A DNA stretch of 64,000 bases from assembly GCA_009746045.1 (NCBI GenBank), contig RPFO01000312.1, positions 82,001 to 146,000 of the forward strand, written 5' to 3'. Source of the DNA: Mesostigma viride. Lineage: Eukaryota; Streptophyta; Mesostigmatophyceae; Mesostigmatales; Mesostigmataceae. Shown piece by piece: positions 33,530 to 43,620 of this stretch. The position numbers were made by a program, and so were the translations under genes. How positions within the stretch are numbered: the first letter of the stretch is position 1; each line of letters opens with the position of its first letter. The notes beneath the pieces are model-generated. The model ran no database searches and was not told where the DNA came from. It worked only from the letters and a program-made list of their open reading frames with translations.

Positions 33530-35155
33530 GTTCAGGTGAAGCCGTGAAGACGTGGTGAAGACAGGTGAAGACGCGGTGAAGACGTGAAGACGTGAAGACG
33601 TGAAGACGTGAAGACACGATACGGCAAGTTCAGGTGAAGTTCAGGTGTTCAGGTGAAGCCGTGAAGACGTGAAGCCGTGAAGCCGTGAAGACGTGGTGAA
33701 GACAGGTGAAGACGCGGTGAAGACGTGAAGACGTGAAGACGTGAAGACGTGAAGACGTGAAGACACGATACGGCAAGTTCAGGTGAAGTTCAGGTGTTCA
33801 GGTGAAGCCGTGAAGACGTGAAGCCGTGAAGCCGTGAAGACGTGGTGAAGACAGGTGAAGACGCGGTGAAGACGTGAAGACGTGAAGACGTGAAGACGTG
33901 AAGACGTGAAGACACGATACGGCAAGTTCAGGTGAAGTTCAGGTGTTCAGGTGAAGCCGTGAAGACGTGAAGACGCGAAGACGTGAAGACGTGGTGAAGA
34001 CAGGTGAAGACGCGGTGAAGACGTGAAGACGTGAAGACGTGAAGACGTGAAGACGTGAAGACACGATACGGCAAGTTCAGGTGAAGTTCAGGTGTTCAGG
34101 TGAAGCCGTGAAGACGTGAAGCCGTGAAGCCGTGAAGACGTGGTGAAGACAGGTGAAGACGCGGTGAAGACGTGAAGACGTGAAGACGTGAAGACGTGAA
34201 GACGTGAAGACACGATACGGCAAGTTCAGGTGAAGTTCAGGTGTTCAGGTGAAGCCGTGAAGCCGTGAAGACGCGAAGACGTGAAGACGTGGTGAAGACA
34301 GGTGAAGACGCGGTGAAGACGTGAAGACGTGAAGACGTGAAGACGTGAAGACGTGAAGACACGATACGGCAAGTTCAGGTGAAGTTCAGGTGTTCAGGTG
34401 AAGCCGTGAAGACGTGAAGCCGTGAAGCCGTGAAGACGTGGTGAAGACAGGTGAAGACGCGGTGAAGACGTGAAGACGTGAAGACGTGAAGACGTGAAGA
34501 CACGATACGGCAAGTTCAGGTGAAGTTCAGGTGTTCAGGTGAAGCCGTGAAGCCGTGAAGACGCGAAGACGTGAAGACGTGGTGAAGACAGGTGAAGACG
34601 CGGTGAAGACGTGAAGACGTGAAGACGTGAAGACGTGAAGACGTGAAGACACGATACGGCAAGTTCAGGTGAAGTTCAGGTGTTCAGGTGAAGCCGTGAA
34701 GACGTGAAGCCGTGAAGCCGTGAAGACGTGGTGAAGACAGGTGAAGACGCGGTGAAGACGTGAAGACGTGAAGACGTGAAGACGTGAAGACACGATACGG
34801 CAAGTTCAGGTGAAGTTCAGGTGTTCAGGTGAAGCCGTGAAGACGTGAAGCCGTGAAGCCGTGAAGACGTGGTGAAGACAGGTGAAGACGCGGTGAAGAC
34901 GTGAAGACGTGAAGACGTGAAGACGTGAAGACACGATACGGCAAGTTCAGGTGAAGTTCAGGTGTTCAGGTGAAGCCGTGAAGACGTGAAGACGCGAAGA
35001 CGTGAAGACGTGGTGAAGACAGGTGAAGACGCGGTGAAGACGTGAAGACGTGAAGACGTGCATGCAAGGTATCAAAGATACGATACGCCGCAAGTTCAGG
35101 TGAAGTCGTGAAGACGTGAAGACGTGAAGACGTGAAGACGTGAAGACGTGACACT
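33530..35155. repeat. GTGAAGAC minisatellite with 149/141-bp higher-order repeat
   Basis: The 8-bp monomer GTGAAGAC is arranged in larger units. The landmark CGGCAAGTTC recurs at 33622, 33771, 33920, 34069, 34218, 34367, 34508, 34657, 34798 and 34939, giving spacings of 149 bp six times, then 141, 149, 141 and 141. The difference of 8 is one monomer. A diverged terminal copy sits near 35085. Variant monomers (GTGAAGCC, GTGGTGAAGACAG) keep fixed positions in each unit. Confidence 0.95.
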
Positions 35156-36292
35156 ACATTTCGCCACCGCGGAAACCCAATTTATGCGAGAATGTGGTTC
35201 CGTCAATACGGCGGGGGTTACAAATTCAATTTCGAAGTTCGGCACCGTCGGATACCAGTAAAGCAACACTTGTTATCTAGAATCGCGCCATTTGGCATCA
35301 ATTGGCCAGTTCTGAAAATTCGATGAAATCTCTAGTCCTTGGTCGAATATTTCCCTCCGATTCCGATGACGAAATTTGAGTACGAATTTCTTAGTACAGT
35401 CCACCGTTTTGTTCGGTTCAGTATATTCCCACGCCGCTTGCTGACCTGACGGAGGCCGAATTCGTACTGAACACTAGCGAAAGTGCGCTCGATACTAAAA
35501 ATTGCTACATCCGAGATGTCTGACGGAATTCCTGCTAGGTCCATGCTTTGGTACTGGACGGATGCTGAAAATCACTGTGGCTCTGTCCGAACGAGGAAAA
35601 TTGTCAGAAATCTACTCTCGATACGAACGTAACGAAATTTCCTAGTATCTGACGCTCGGAGACCTGCCACCGTTTTCCCCTACTAGACCGAACCACATTC
35701 CCCGCTAAAAAAGGTGTCCTAGGCGGCGAAATGTAGTGAAGACGTGAAGACGTGAAGACCAGGACTGACACGTGAAGACTGGGACGTGAAGGCAAGTTGC
35801 AGCACTCGGCCGCTGCAGTCGCACGCAGGTAGAAACGAGTATTGCTGCTTGAATCTGTCAAGACCCCATCGAATGTAAAACAGGTTTTTCGTAAAGAAAT
35901 CCGATTTGTGGGCGGGCTTTACATATTGCTTCTGTCCAAGCACTACCGGATGTAAAACAGTATACTTCTTGAAGAAATAAGTTGGGGCTTTGTTGGGCGT
36001 CACATTTGACCGGTGGGCGGAGTTTCCTGCTTCTGTGAAGGCGCCATCGAATGTAGATCAGTAGATTTTCTAAAGAAATCTGAGTTGTGGGCGGGGCCTT
36101 TATTGCTTGTGTCCATCCACCACCGGATGTAGAACAGTAGACTTATTGAAGGTGAATCACGATACAACAGCTGTAGTTGACAACATCATGACCGGCACAT
36201 CTTTCCCCCACCGCTGCTCAACCCGGTCCCCCCCAAACTCCTCCACACTTGCCCACCTTTCCACCCTCCTCCACGGCCCGTTGTGTTTGCAG
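35156..36292. other. Non-coding interior of transposon with tandem motif block
   Basis: No gene recognised. 35867-36152 holds two ~107-bp copies (spaced 179 bp), each with two submotifs of the form CGRATGTARAACAG...AAAGAAATC. Confidence 0.45.
35867..36152. repeat. Duplicated ~107-bp block
   Basis: Copy 1 at 35867-35976 and copy 2 at 36046-36152 share CATCGAATGTA, TAAAGAAATC, TGTGGGCGGG and CCGGATGTA in the same order with scattered substitutions. Confidence 0.75.
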
Positions 36293-37068
36293 GCGTCGGC
36301 ACAAAGGGAGGAGGCCGTGCGAGCCGGGAAACTCACGGTATGGTTTGATTTCTAGTTTTGTATTAGGACCCTAGGGTAGCTATGTTATATAGGCATGTCT
36401 GACAGCATAGCTCACCATTTCATTACCATGGGATGCTGAGCATACCATTTCCAGAGAGGTAAGTCAGTCACTCTTCGCAGTTGACAAGTCAGAGAAAGCA
36501 ATCAAGTGCAGCGTTCACAACTCTTGCCGCTCGTAACCTTTTGTCTGCCCTGTTTGGCAGCTCCCTGTCTTTGCTTTCTCTCGTATTTCTTTCTTTTGTC
36601 TCTTTTCTACATCTTTCTTTGCTAATTCTTGAATATATGATGCTATTGTAGCATCCTTCTAGCGCGGATCGCTCTTAATATCCTTCTCGCGCACGTTTCC
36701 TCGCTTTTTCTCATGTAAGAGCGTCTTCCCTGCCCATGCAGCGTGTACCTGGTGTGTGTGGCTCTGCCTTGCCAATCACAACTGACCGACATGCTGGTCA
36801 GGCACTGCAGGTCGTTGCCCTTGCGTGTGTGAACCTGCTGTTTTGGCTGTTCCCATGGCCGCTGCGTGTGTCCGTGAATGATACCATGGGAGGGAGACTT
36901 CTCCCATGGGTCCCCTTCGCTGACACTCGTGATGTAGGTTCGCGTCGACTTGTTTCTCTCACTGTGCCCATATTGGCCTCGCACGGCTTTGTCTCTCATT
37001 CCTTGTTTGCATGCGGCGGCGTGTAGACCATCATCTTCATCCGAGACCGCAACAGCAAGGGCCAGGAG
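36293..37068 (+). pseudogene. CFAP299: Two exons of CFAP299 (cilia/flagella-associated protein 299)
   Basis: Exon A 36293-36337 (acceptor TTTGCAG, donor ACG/GTATGG) reads ASAQREEAVRAGKLT. Exon B 37027-37068 (acceptor GGCGTGTAG, donor GAG/GTGAGT) reads TIIFIRDRNSKGQE. Both are in phase 0 at both ends, so they join as ...AGKLTTIIFIRDRNSKGQE. This is the most conserved stretch of CFAP299 (C4orf22), where animals have 'REE-x-x-R-S-G-K-x-x-S-V-I-F-I-R-D-R-N-S-x-G-Q-E', a protein of motile cilia. I find neither the upstream exons nor the following 'SGYIDYAHRLK' exon. The two exons lie entirely inside the proposed 10.2-kb transposon, which suggests a captured genomic fragment rather than a working gene. 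The alternative is a resident gene with very long repeat-filled introns. Confidence 0.7.
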
Positions 37069-37239
37069 GTGAGTAATTGCTGAGGGCATGGCTCCTATCC
37101 CTTGATGAGTCTAGCGCCATGTACCACCCTCTATGCCTGCATATAGGTGACGCATTGAAAATGCAAGCATCTTACTAGAAGTAGCACGGGCCTCCGAGGT
37201 GAGATTCTGCGCAGGCCTCATGATCCCAATGGACCTGCG

Positions 37240-38235
37240 AAGCGCATGGCGCGCATGGGCGGCCGGCCGGCGCAGCTGGCATGCGGCGGGGCGGGGCTGT
37301 CGACGGGCGGCGGGGCAGGGCCGTCGGCGCGCGGGGGGCCAGCGGCGCTGCCGGTGCGCGCGGGCGGCGGGCCGGCGCACCTGGCATGCGGCGGGGCAGG
37401 GCTGTCGACGGGCGGCGGGGCGGGGCAGTCGACGGGCGGCGGGGCAGGGCCAGCGGCGCTGCCGGCGCGCGTGGGCAGCGGGCCGGCGCAGCTGGCATGC
37501 GGCGGGGCGGGGCTGTCGACGGGCGTCGGGGCAGGGCTGTCGACGGGCGGCGGGGCAGGGCCGTCGGCGCGCGGGGGGCCAGCGGCGCTGCCGGCGCGCG
37601 CGGGCGGCGGGCCGGCGCACCTGGCATGCGGTGGGTCGGGGCTGTCGACGGGCGGCGGGGCGGGGCAGTCGACGGGCGGCGGGGCAGGGCCGTCAGCGCG
37701 CGGGGGGCCAGCGGCGCTGCCGGCGCGCGTGGGCGGCGGGCCGGCGCAGCTGGCATGCGGCGGGGCGGGGCAGTCGACAGGCGGCGGGGCGGGGCAGCCG
37801 GTGCGCGGCGGGGCGGCGCCGTCGGCGGGCGGCGAGGTGGCGCAGCCAGCGCGCAGCGAGGTGGCAGCGGCGGCGCAGCCTGCATGCGGCGGGGCAGGGC
37901 TGTCGACGGGCGGCGGGGCGGGGCAGTCGACGGGCGGCGGGGCAGGGCCGTCGGCGCGCGGGGGCCAGCGGCGCTGCCGGCGCGCATGGGCGGCGGGCCG
38001 GCGCAGCTGGCATGCGGCGGGGCGGGGCTGTCAACGGGCGGCGGGGCAGGGCCGTCGGCGCGCGGGGGGCCAACGGCGCTGCCGGCGCGCGTGGGCGGCG
38101 GGCCGGCGCAGCTGGCATGCGGCGGGGCGGGGCAGCCTGTCGACGGGCTACGGGGCGGGGCAGCCGGCGCGCGGCGGGCCGGCGGCGCAGCCGGCGGGCG
38201 GCGGAGCGGCGGAGCGGCGGAGCGGCACAGCCGGT
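37240..38235. repeat. GC-rich minisatellite, ~84% G/C-like, open in several frames
   Basis: Units of roughly 110-170 bp recur, built from GGCATGCGGCGGGGC, CTGTCGACGGGCGGC, GGGCCGTCGGCGCGCGGG and CCAGCGGCGCTGCCG. Three plus frames and two minus frames remain open for 160-330 codons because unit lengths are near multiples of three and stops are rare. I regard these frames as non-genic. Confidence 0.9.
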
Positions 38236-38257
38236 GCCTGAAAAACGCGGTCGCTCA

Positions 38258-39788
38258 ATGAAGGTGCACCACGCCGTCTTCTTCCAGGTACAGGGCAACA
38301 CAGAGACCTGGTTGTCCTACCGGACCACGGAGTCCCAAAAGACGCCGTGGCAGCCCGCGGGGACTCGACAGGAAGGCGCGCCACGGTGCGGGAAGGCGAT
38401 GACACAGCCATACAGGTTTGATGCGGAGGGGCGGCCGCTGTTTGGCGTCCGACTTGTGGATCCAGACCGCATTCCGATGTTGCAGGACACCCCAGCCTTC
38501 GCACCATTGAACATGGAGTTTCTGGGGAAGGAGCTGGAGTCGATCAAAACAAGGGTCGAGAAGTTGCCCCATGGCATCTGGCAGTGGTACTTTCCGCCCG
38601 ACACCATCAAGCCAAACAAGGCCTTTTTTCGCAAGTCAAGTCCCACATGCCCCTGAGGAGGTGCCTGAGGAGTGGCGCCCTTTGCCGTGGCCATCTCGCG
38701 CGGACATCTCCGCCCTGCGTGAGCACGATGCAGCGCCTGAACCACCACCGACGCAAGAAGAGCACTTCATGGCGTTGGTCGACGCAGAGGCGGTGCGCGT
38801 CACCCCGCTGGTAGACCGAGTTCGTCATGATGGCCACACACAGCAGGAATGGGCGGCAGAAGACAGGGCCATGGCAGCCAAGGTCGCTTACTTGAAGCGC
38901 ATGCAAGGCGTTGAGAAAGGCTCCGCTGTTCTATACTGGCACCCTTCAGCTGGTATTCTCTGCAACTCGAAGCTCACGTGGACTCCAGTCCTCGTTGGCA
39001 TCATCAAGGAGGTGGTTGCGAAGGAGGATGGCGGCCAACCTTCTATTGAGCTCTTTGTATACCGCGCTAAGCATTTGCATGACACGTGGCACCCGTGGAA
39101 TACAGACATTGCGCAATGGCCCCATCCGCCAACCACTGCGGCGCACACGGTGATCATCACCGCCTCAGACCTCGTCTTGACACAAGTGGTGGGCAAGCGA
39201 GGTCAGCCGCCCCATGGAGTCTCCTTGGGTGCGAACGAAAAGCTCACCAAGGAGTGCCTAAAGGCGCTGAAGGAGGTGCCCTATGACGCGGAACACCCGG
39301 TCGTGAAGTGGCAAGATGCTGAATGCTCGAAGGGCATCGTCGGCATGGCGAAGGCATGCTGGGAAGGCGTAACGCTGCAGGTCAAGAGTGGCAGCCGCAA
39401 CCTCGTAGGGCAAGTCGTGTGTCATTGGGCGTCGGAGCGTGTGACATCCGCGGACGGTCGCACCGAAAGCCGGGACGGCAGGTACCATGGTCGTGTCGCT
39501 GTTGTCGACACGCAAAACGACATGGTAGCCATGTACTGGGGTGCCCGTTGGGAGGAGGACGCGGTTTCTTGCGTGCCTCTCCACGAGCTGGAGGCACAGA
39601 TCTGCGGGTGCCCCGGTGTGGTCGTCCCTGCGTTGCAAGCGCCGGATATCACCCTGGCCGAGGCTCGATTGCGCGAGATGGTTCCACCCAGCGACGTTGT
39701 GGCGGAGAACAACAACGCAGGCGCCTCCCGGCGTCGGAAGCGAGCGCTCATCCTTGCCGATGACGATGACGACGACGACGACTGCTGA
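38258..39788 (+). pseudogene. Orphan ORF, ~500 codons, one frameshift, acidic C-terminus
   Basis: The first frame starts at ATG 38258 (MKVHHAVFFQ) and stops at 38654-38656; the protein continues in the next frame to TGA 39786-39788. The switch falls in a six-T run (38623-38628), where one T fewer would join AFF to ASQVPHAPEEV, so a sequencing error or recent mutation is likely. Visible parts: a helical stretch (FLGKELESIKTRVEKLPHG), an acidic/Pro-rich linker (EVPEEWRPLPWPSRAD), an ordered region (VLYWHPSAG, LFVYRAKHLHDTWHPWNTD) possibly of SH3-like type, RYHGRVAVVDTQNDMVAMYW, a basic cluster RRRKR and a terminal run of eight Asp. I do not recognise the family. A splice acceptor TTCTTCCAG at 38281-38289 could make this a downstream exon. 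Likely cargo or accessory gene of the transposon. Confidence 0.5.
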
Positions 39789-39789
39789 A

Positions 39790-40175
39790 GCGCAAGCAGC
39801 GTTGTTGTCATTGAGCTGCTCATGTGCTGCTGCTGCTGCTGTGCTGCCATGCTATTGCTGCTGCATTGCTGCCGTACTGCTGCTGTGCTATTGTGCTGAT
39901 GTGTTGCTGCATTGCTGCCGTGCCGCTGATGTATTGCTGTCGTGCTGCTGTGTTGATGCACTGCTGCATTGCTGCCGTGCTGCTGAGCTAGTACTGCCTA
40001 TTAGTGAATTTCCTATCAATGGACTATAGTCCACTGATAGGAAATTCAGGAATCGGCATACTAAGTTGCTGCTGCGCTGACTTGTGCTCCTGCTATGCGG
40101 CCGTGTTGATGTGCTACAGTTGTGCTGCTGCTGTGCTACGGTCATGCTGCTGCTGTGTTGCTGGGCTGATGTGTT
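39790..40175. repeat. Degenerate GCTGCTGTGCTG low-complexity tract
   Basis: Imperfect GCTG/TGCTGC repeats directly after the orphan ORF, interrupted by a 44-bp palindrome at 40005-40048. Confidence 0.85.
40005..40048. repeat. 44-bp near-perfect palindrome
   Basis: Begins TGAATTTCCTATCA and ends with its complement, centred on ACTATAGT, with one mismatched pair. It is sharply bounded inside low-complexity sequence, as if inserted. Confidence 0.85.
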
Positions 40176-41108
40176 GTTGCATTGATGTAGTGGCTATTGT
40201 TCCGCTACTACAATTTGCTACTGATGCCGCTGCTGGTGCTTTTTTGCATGTCAGTGCCCGCTATGTTCACACCACTGTTGCCGCGGTTGGTATCGCGTGA
40301 TTTCCACCGGTTGTGCGTTGACATGTGTTACTCATGCATTTGCCCCTATATTTGGTAGCACGCGGTTTCGCGTTAGTTAGGTGCAGACAGCTGCATGTAG
40401 ACAAACATCTTGTTTAAGTCGGTCAATTAACTGTTCTTGACGCATCATGGTCCAAGTCGACCGACCTGTAGGGACCAGTAGAGCAATTGTCTAGGAGAAA
40501 GAGCGTGATCGCTGCAGAAGCCGCGTGGCAGCCGTGGCTGTACCTGTAGTACGACCTGCATATATATGGATACTGTATTTGGATACTGGGTTGTTTATCA
40601 ATTCTGGTTTTAATTTATTTAGTGTACCTGGTGTTGGCATGCCAACTCAGTGCTAAACTACTTTATGCACAATGATGCAACTTGATGCTATAGTGACGTG
40701 CCACGATGTAACTTTATTAACTTCACCATTAGTCATGGGGTCAATAGGATTGCTCATTATGCCATGTTAACATGAACCATGGGTTACGTAATAGTGAAAA
40801 CAGTAATCATGATGCTCCACTTGAAGTCTCCAACATGGTCATGTTTGGAATTTTATTGATCATATTCACAATATATGAAAAGAGACAACAAACGTGGAAG
40901 CATGGCACGCCGAGGCCGATAATATATTCTGATACGCCGAGGCCGATAATATATGTGTGAAATATGAAAAGAGACAACATCTTTGGCAAGCATGATCATA
41001 TTATGTGTCTGATCAGAATATTATGCTTGCCAAACATATTAATGATATCGACCATGTCCAGAAACCATGTTTGCCAATGGTGCATTTAGGATACATTTGA
41101 AGCCGTGC
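40176..41108. other. Right interior of transposon, no gene seen
   Basis: AT-richer than the rest. It contains a direct repeat (GCCGAGGCCGATAATATAT at 40911 and 40936) and a fold-back TTTGGCAAGCAT...ATGCTTGCCAAA at 40980-41035. No coding region recognised. Confidence 0.4.
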
Positions 41109-41137
41109 AAATGTATCCTAATCCGGTAAAACCACCC
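41109..41137 (-). repeat. Right terminal inverted repeat
   Basis: 29 bp, exact complement of 30931-30959, followed by the GGA target duplication. Confidence 0.85.
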
Positions 41138-41522
41138 GGATGCATCAATCCAGCTAGACGTCTGTCCTTCCATGAATGACAGTAACGTTCTGGATTTATC
41201 CGTCATGACAAGTACCCGTACATCCCAGGCCTGCAGGACTACCAGTCCTGTGACATTAATTCTTGGCACCATCAACCAATACTGACCACAGTACCTCCTA
41301 GTGACAGTTGGTCCTGTGACACGTAACTTGTGATGGTTCACCCAACACTGCCACGTGCCCTGTCCCTCACGTGTCCTTAGTCCTGGTACTACTGTAGCGT
41401 CCGGCGGCATTACTTCGGGACTTGATATCTCTCAAGTTCCTTGTCCAAATAAGGTGTTTAGCACGGCGTTGGAAAGGCCACTTCAAGTATGATATGCTTA
41501 GCATATTGCATCACCAATATGC
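41138..41522 (+). repeat. LTR-like repeat, right half
   Basis: Matches 63291-63672 with few differences (for example two small insertions near 41150 and 41245). Together with 30670-30930 it makes the full repeat. Confidence 0.75.
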
Positions 41523-42440
41523 TAACTCCAACCCTTTCTTGTTTTGGAGCTGCAAGCTTCACACCATGACCAACCCATTCCTTGCTGCTTTGTTAAATGG
41601 ACAACTGGTTACCCTGGACTTATAACAAGCCTCATGAGTACCCCTTTTGCCACCCAGATGGTATCCTTCTTAGAGATCCATGGTTCAACCCTGCCATCTG
41701 ATCATTAAATTGACCTGCAGGTCATCCCCAACCCTTTCTTTTGCAACTGTACCTTGGCTTGGGTTTAAAATTAGGATATTGAATATTCCCTGGGCAACAT
41801 ATCCTGGATATCTGAATGAGAGGCCCTGACTACAGGAAAACGTATGACAGTGAGTTCCTGGTCTTCCCAGTTATCACTGGCGCCCGTTTCATGGCGCCCG
41901 CTCCCGAGCGTTCCAGGCATCATCCATCCAAATGTTCACCAATGGAAGCCACTTCAACACCACTGTGCCCCTGCTTGATGGGGAGCCCATGTCATCACTT
42001 GGTGTTAAAGCCCAGGAGTCATACATACATGCAGGCTGTGGCTCAACTACTAGGGAATCGAACCCTACCCCAGATTCCCCAGGTTAAACTTAACCTGGTC
42101 ACATTACAAACAACAAGAGAGATTCGGGCATACAACATGATTATGTTTTATTATAGAATATCCACCAAAACCAATGTTGAGTGTTCCCAGTGGACCAGCC
42201 TGCACCAGCAAGGCCCAACTGTCAGGTTGCAACACCATAATATCCAAGGTTGTCACTTATTCACAGAGAAACTAAACAAGAGAGATATGTAAAAACAACC
42301 TGGAAGAACTCTCAACATGGCCTGCCCTATCATGGCCTAACTGCCCGAGGCCAAAGGCATCCCACTGCGCTAATCCCTTACAGGAAAAGCTTGCTCCTGT
42401 TGAGCCTTCTACCTGCTTGGTGACAGGTATAGGCTACCTG
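41523..42440. other. Retroelement-derived non-coding region
   Basis: No domain found. On the minus strand its right end continues from the Copia RNase H through a purine-rich tract (complement of about 42440-42455). The piece at 42357-42415 also occurs at 63694-63748 in inverse orientation, so this is probably LTR or untranslated sequence of the Copia family. Confidence 0.45.
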
Positions 42441-42489
42441 CTGCCCTCCCCCCTGGGGACAACAGCACTGGTCAGCCACCAACTGGAAA

Positions 42490-43620
42490 AGGCTGGACTT
42501 TATGTCCCACCAGAAAAGAGGCCCATAAGCCCTTTGAGCACAGGGTATTGCAGCTCAGCCTTGCACTCCAGCTTGGTGAGGGCGTCTGCTGGGTTGTCCA
42601 CACCAGGCACATGTTCAAGATGAGCAAGGTAAGACATCTCCTTCAGCAACAAATAATCAAGATCCCTGCTCCTGGCGAGCTGCATGTCTGTGCACAAACT
42701 GCACCACGCCCATGCTGTCTGTCTTGACCAGTGTGTGCAGCTGCAAGCTACAGGAAGCTACCTGACAGAGCTGGTAGAATAACTCCCTGAGGTAAAGAGC
42801 AGTGTGTAGCCCCTCACATATTGCCCTGCGCTCAGCAATGTCACTGCTGGGTGTAACCCTGTTCTGCAACCTACTGTACCAGCTGACCAGAGAAGTGTGC
42901 TCCTGTTGTAGTGTAATGAGTGCTGCTGCCCTGCCCCTGACATCTGTCACCTTCCTGCTGTCCATGGAACTGTCCACATAGAGCACCATGTTGAGTGGTT
43001 TGTACAAGTCGACCACACCAGCTGCCAGTATGAGTGGAGGTGAGCTCCTGACAGACGCAACCACCTGCTCTGCCCCTACCTCAACCAGCTGAGCGTCTGT
43101 GAGCCTACGTACTCAGCACCAACAAATCTGGGGCACTAATGGTAGCTAGACATGCCAGGATACCCCTGATTGTGGCACACCTAGCCTGGGTAATGGGCTG
43201 CTGGAGGGCATCAATGATCTGCTGGGGATAGTTGTTACCACCCTCCATCTTGATAAACCAAGTACCTGCCCTCTTGATCAGCGTGGCCTGCATTCAACAA
43301 AACACCATGGGCTCATCCTTCTTCATGTGCTGGATCTTTCCCAACTCAAACCTCTTCTGGATCTTGGACAGAACTGAGTCCACCCACTCAGGAGGCCCTA
43401 GAAGGTGCAGGTCATCTCCATGCAGAGATGCAAACACAGGCAACCCTTCATGAGTACTCTGGAACAAGCAAGGATCAACTGGAGACACAGTAAAGCCACA
43501 GTGAGTTTTAAAAAACTTTTCCATGCTCTTTCTCCCGGATGATAGGGCTGGACCTGAGACCCTCCAAACCCTTGAGTATTCTGAGATATTTTGACTTGAT
43601 CTCTGCTCTCCACACCTTGG
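42490..43620 (-). pseudogene. Copia-type reverse transcriptase / RNase H remnant
   Basis: From right to left: an RT region with CGFTVSPVDPCLFQSTHEGL and VFASLHGDDLHLLGPPEW (GDD in place of the usual Y-V-D-D), then FELGKIQHMKKDEPMVF; then IKRAGTWFIKMEGGNNYPQQ; RNase H with LNMVLYVDSSMDSRKVTDVR, RVTPSSDIAERRAICEGLHT and RELFYQLCQ; and finally LLLKEMSYLAHLEHVPGVDN-PADALTK, the Ty1/Copia RNase H ending. Two or more frameshifts split it (43613, 43524 and 43293 boundaries). The upstream RT blocks, integrase and gag are not attached. A second, plus-strand copy is at 29735-30669. Confidence 0.75.

Larger units (their letters stand above)
30931..41137. mobile_element. 10.2-kb DNA transposon with 29-bp perfect TIRs
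   Basis: Left terminus 30931-30959 begins GGGTGGTTTTACCGG. The right terminus 41109-41137 is its exact reverse complement over 29 bp. Both are flanked by GGA (30928-30930, 41138-41140), a 3-bp target duplication. Outside, 30670-30930 and 41138-41522 are the two halves of a repeat that is continuous at 63026-63672, which reads CCTTGG-TTGCATC where the filled site reads CCTTGG[A element GG]ATGCATC: an empty-site paralogue. A subterminal motif TAGGATACATTT occurs twice at each end, like transposase-binding sites. The interior holds minus-strand ORF remains, minisatellites, two CFAP299 exons and an orphan ORF. I see no recognisable transposase catalytic triad, so the superfamily is unassigned; a 3-bp duplication occurs in CMC, Harbinger, Academ and Zator. 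Confidence 0.78.

Noticed and set aside
33530-35155. CRISPR-like array
   Set aside because: There are no unique spacers; it is a pure 8-bp minisatellite with higher-order units in a eukaryotic genome.
37199-38250. Repetitive Gly/Arg/Ala ORFs of more than 300 codons
   Set aside because: Stop-poor GC minisatellite open in several frames at once; no start or domain.
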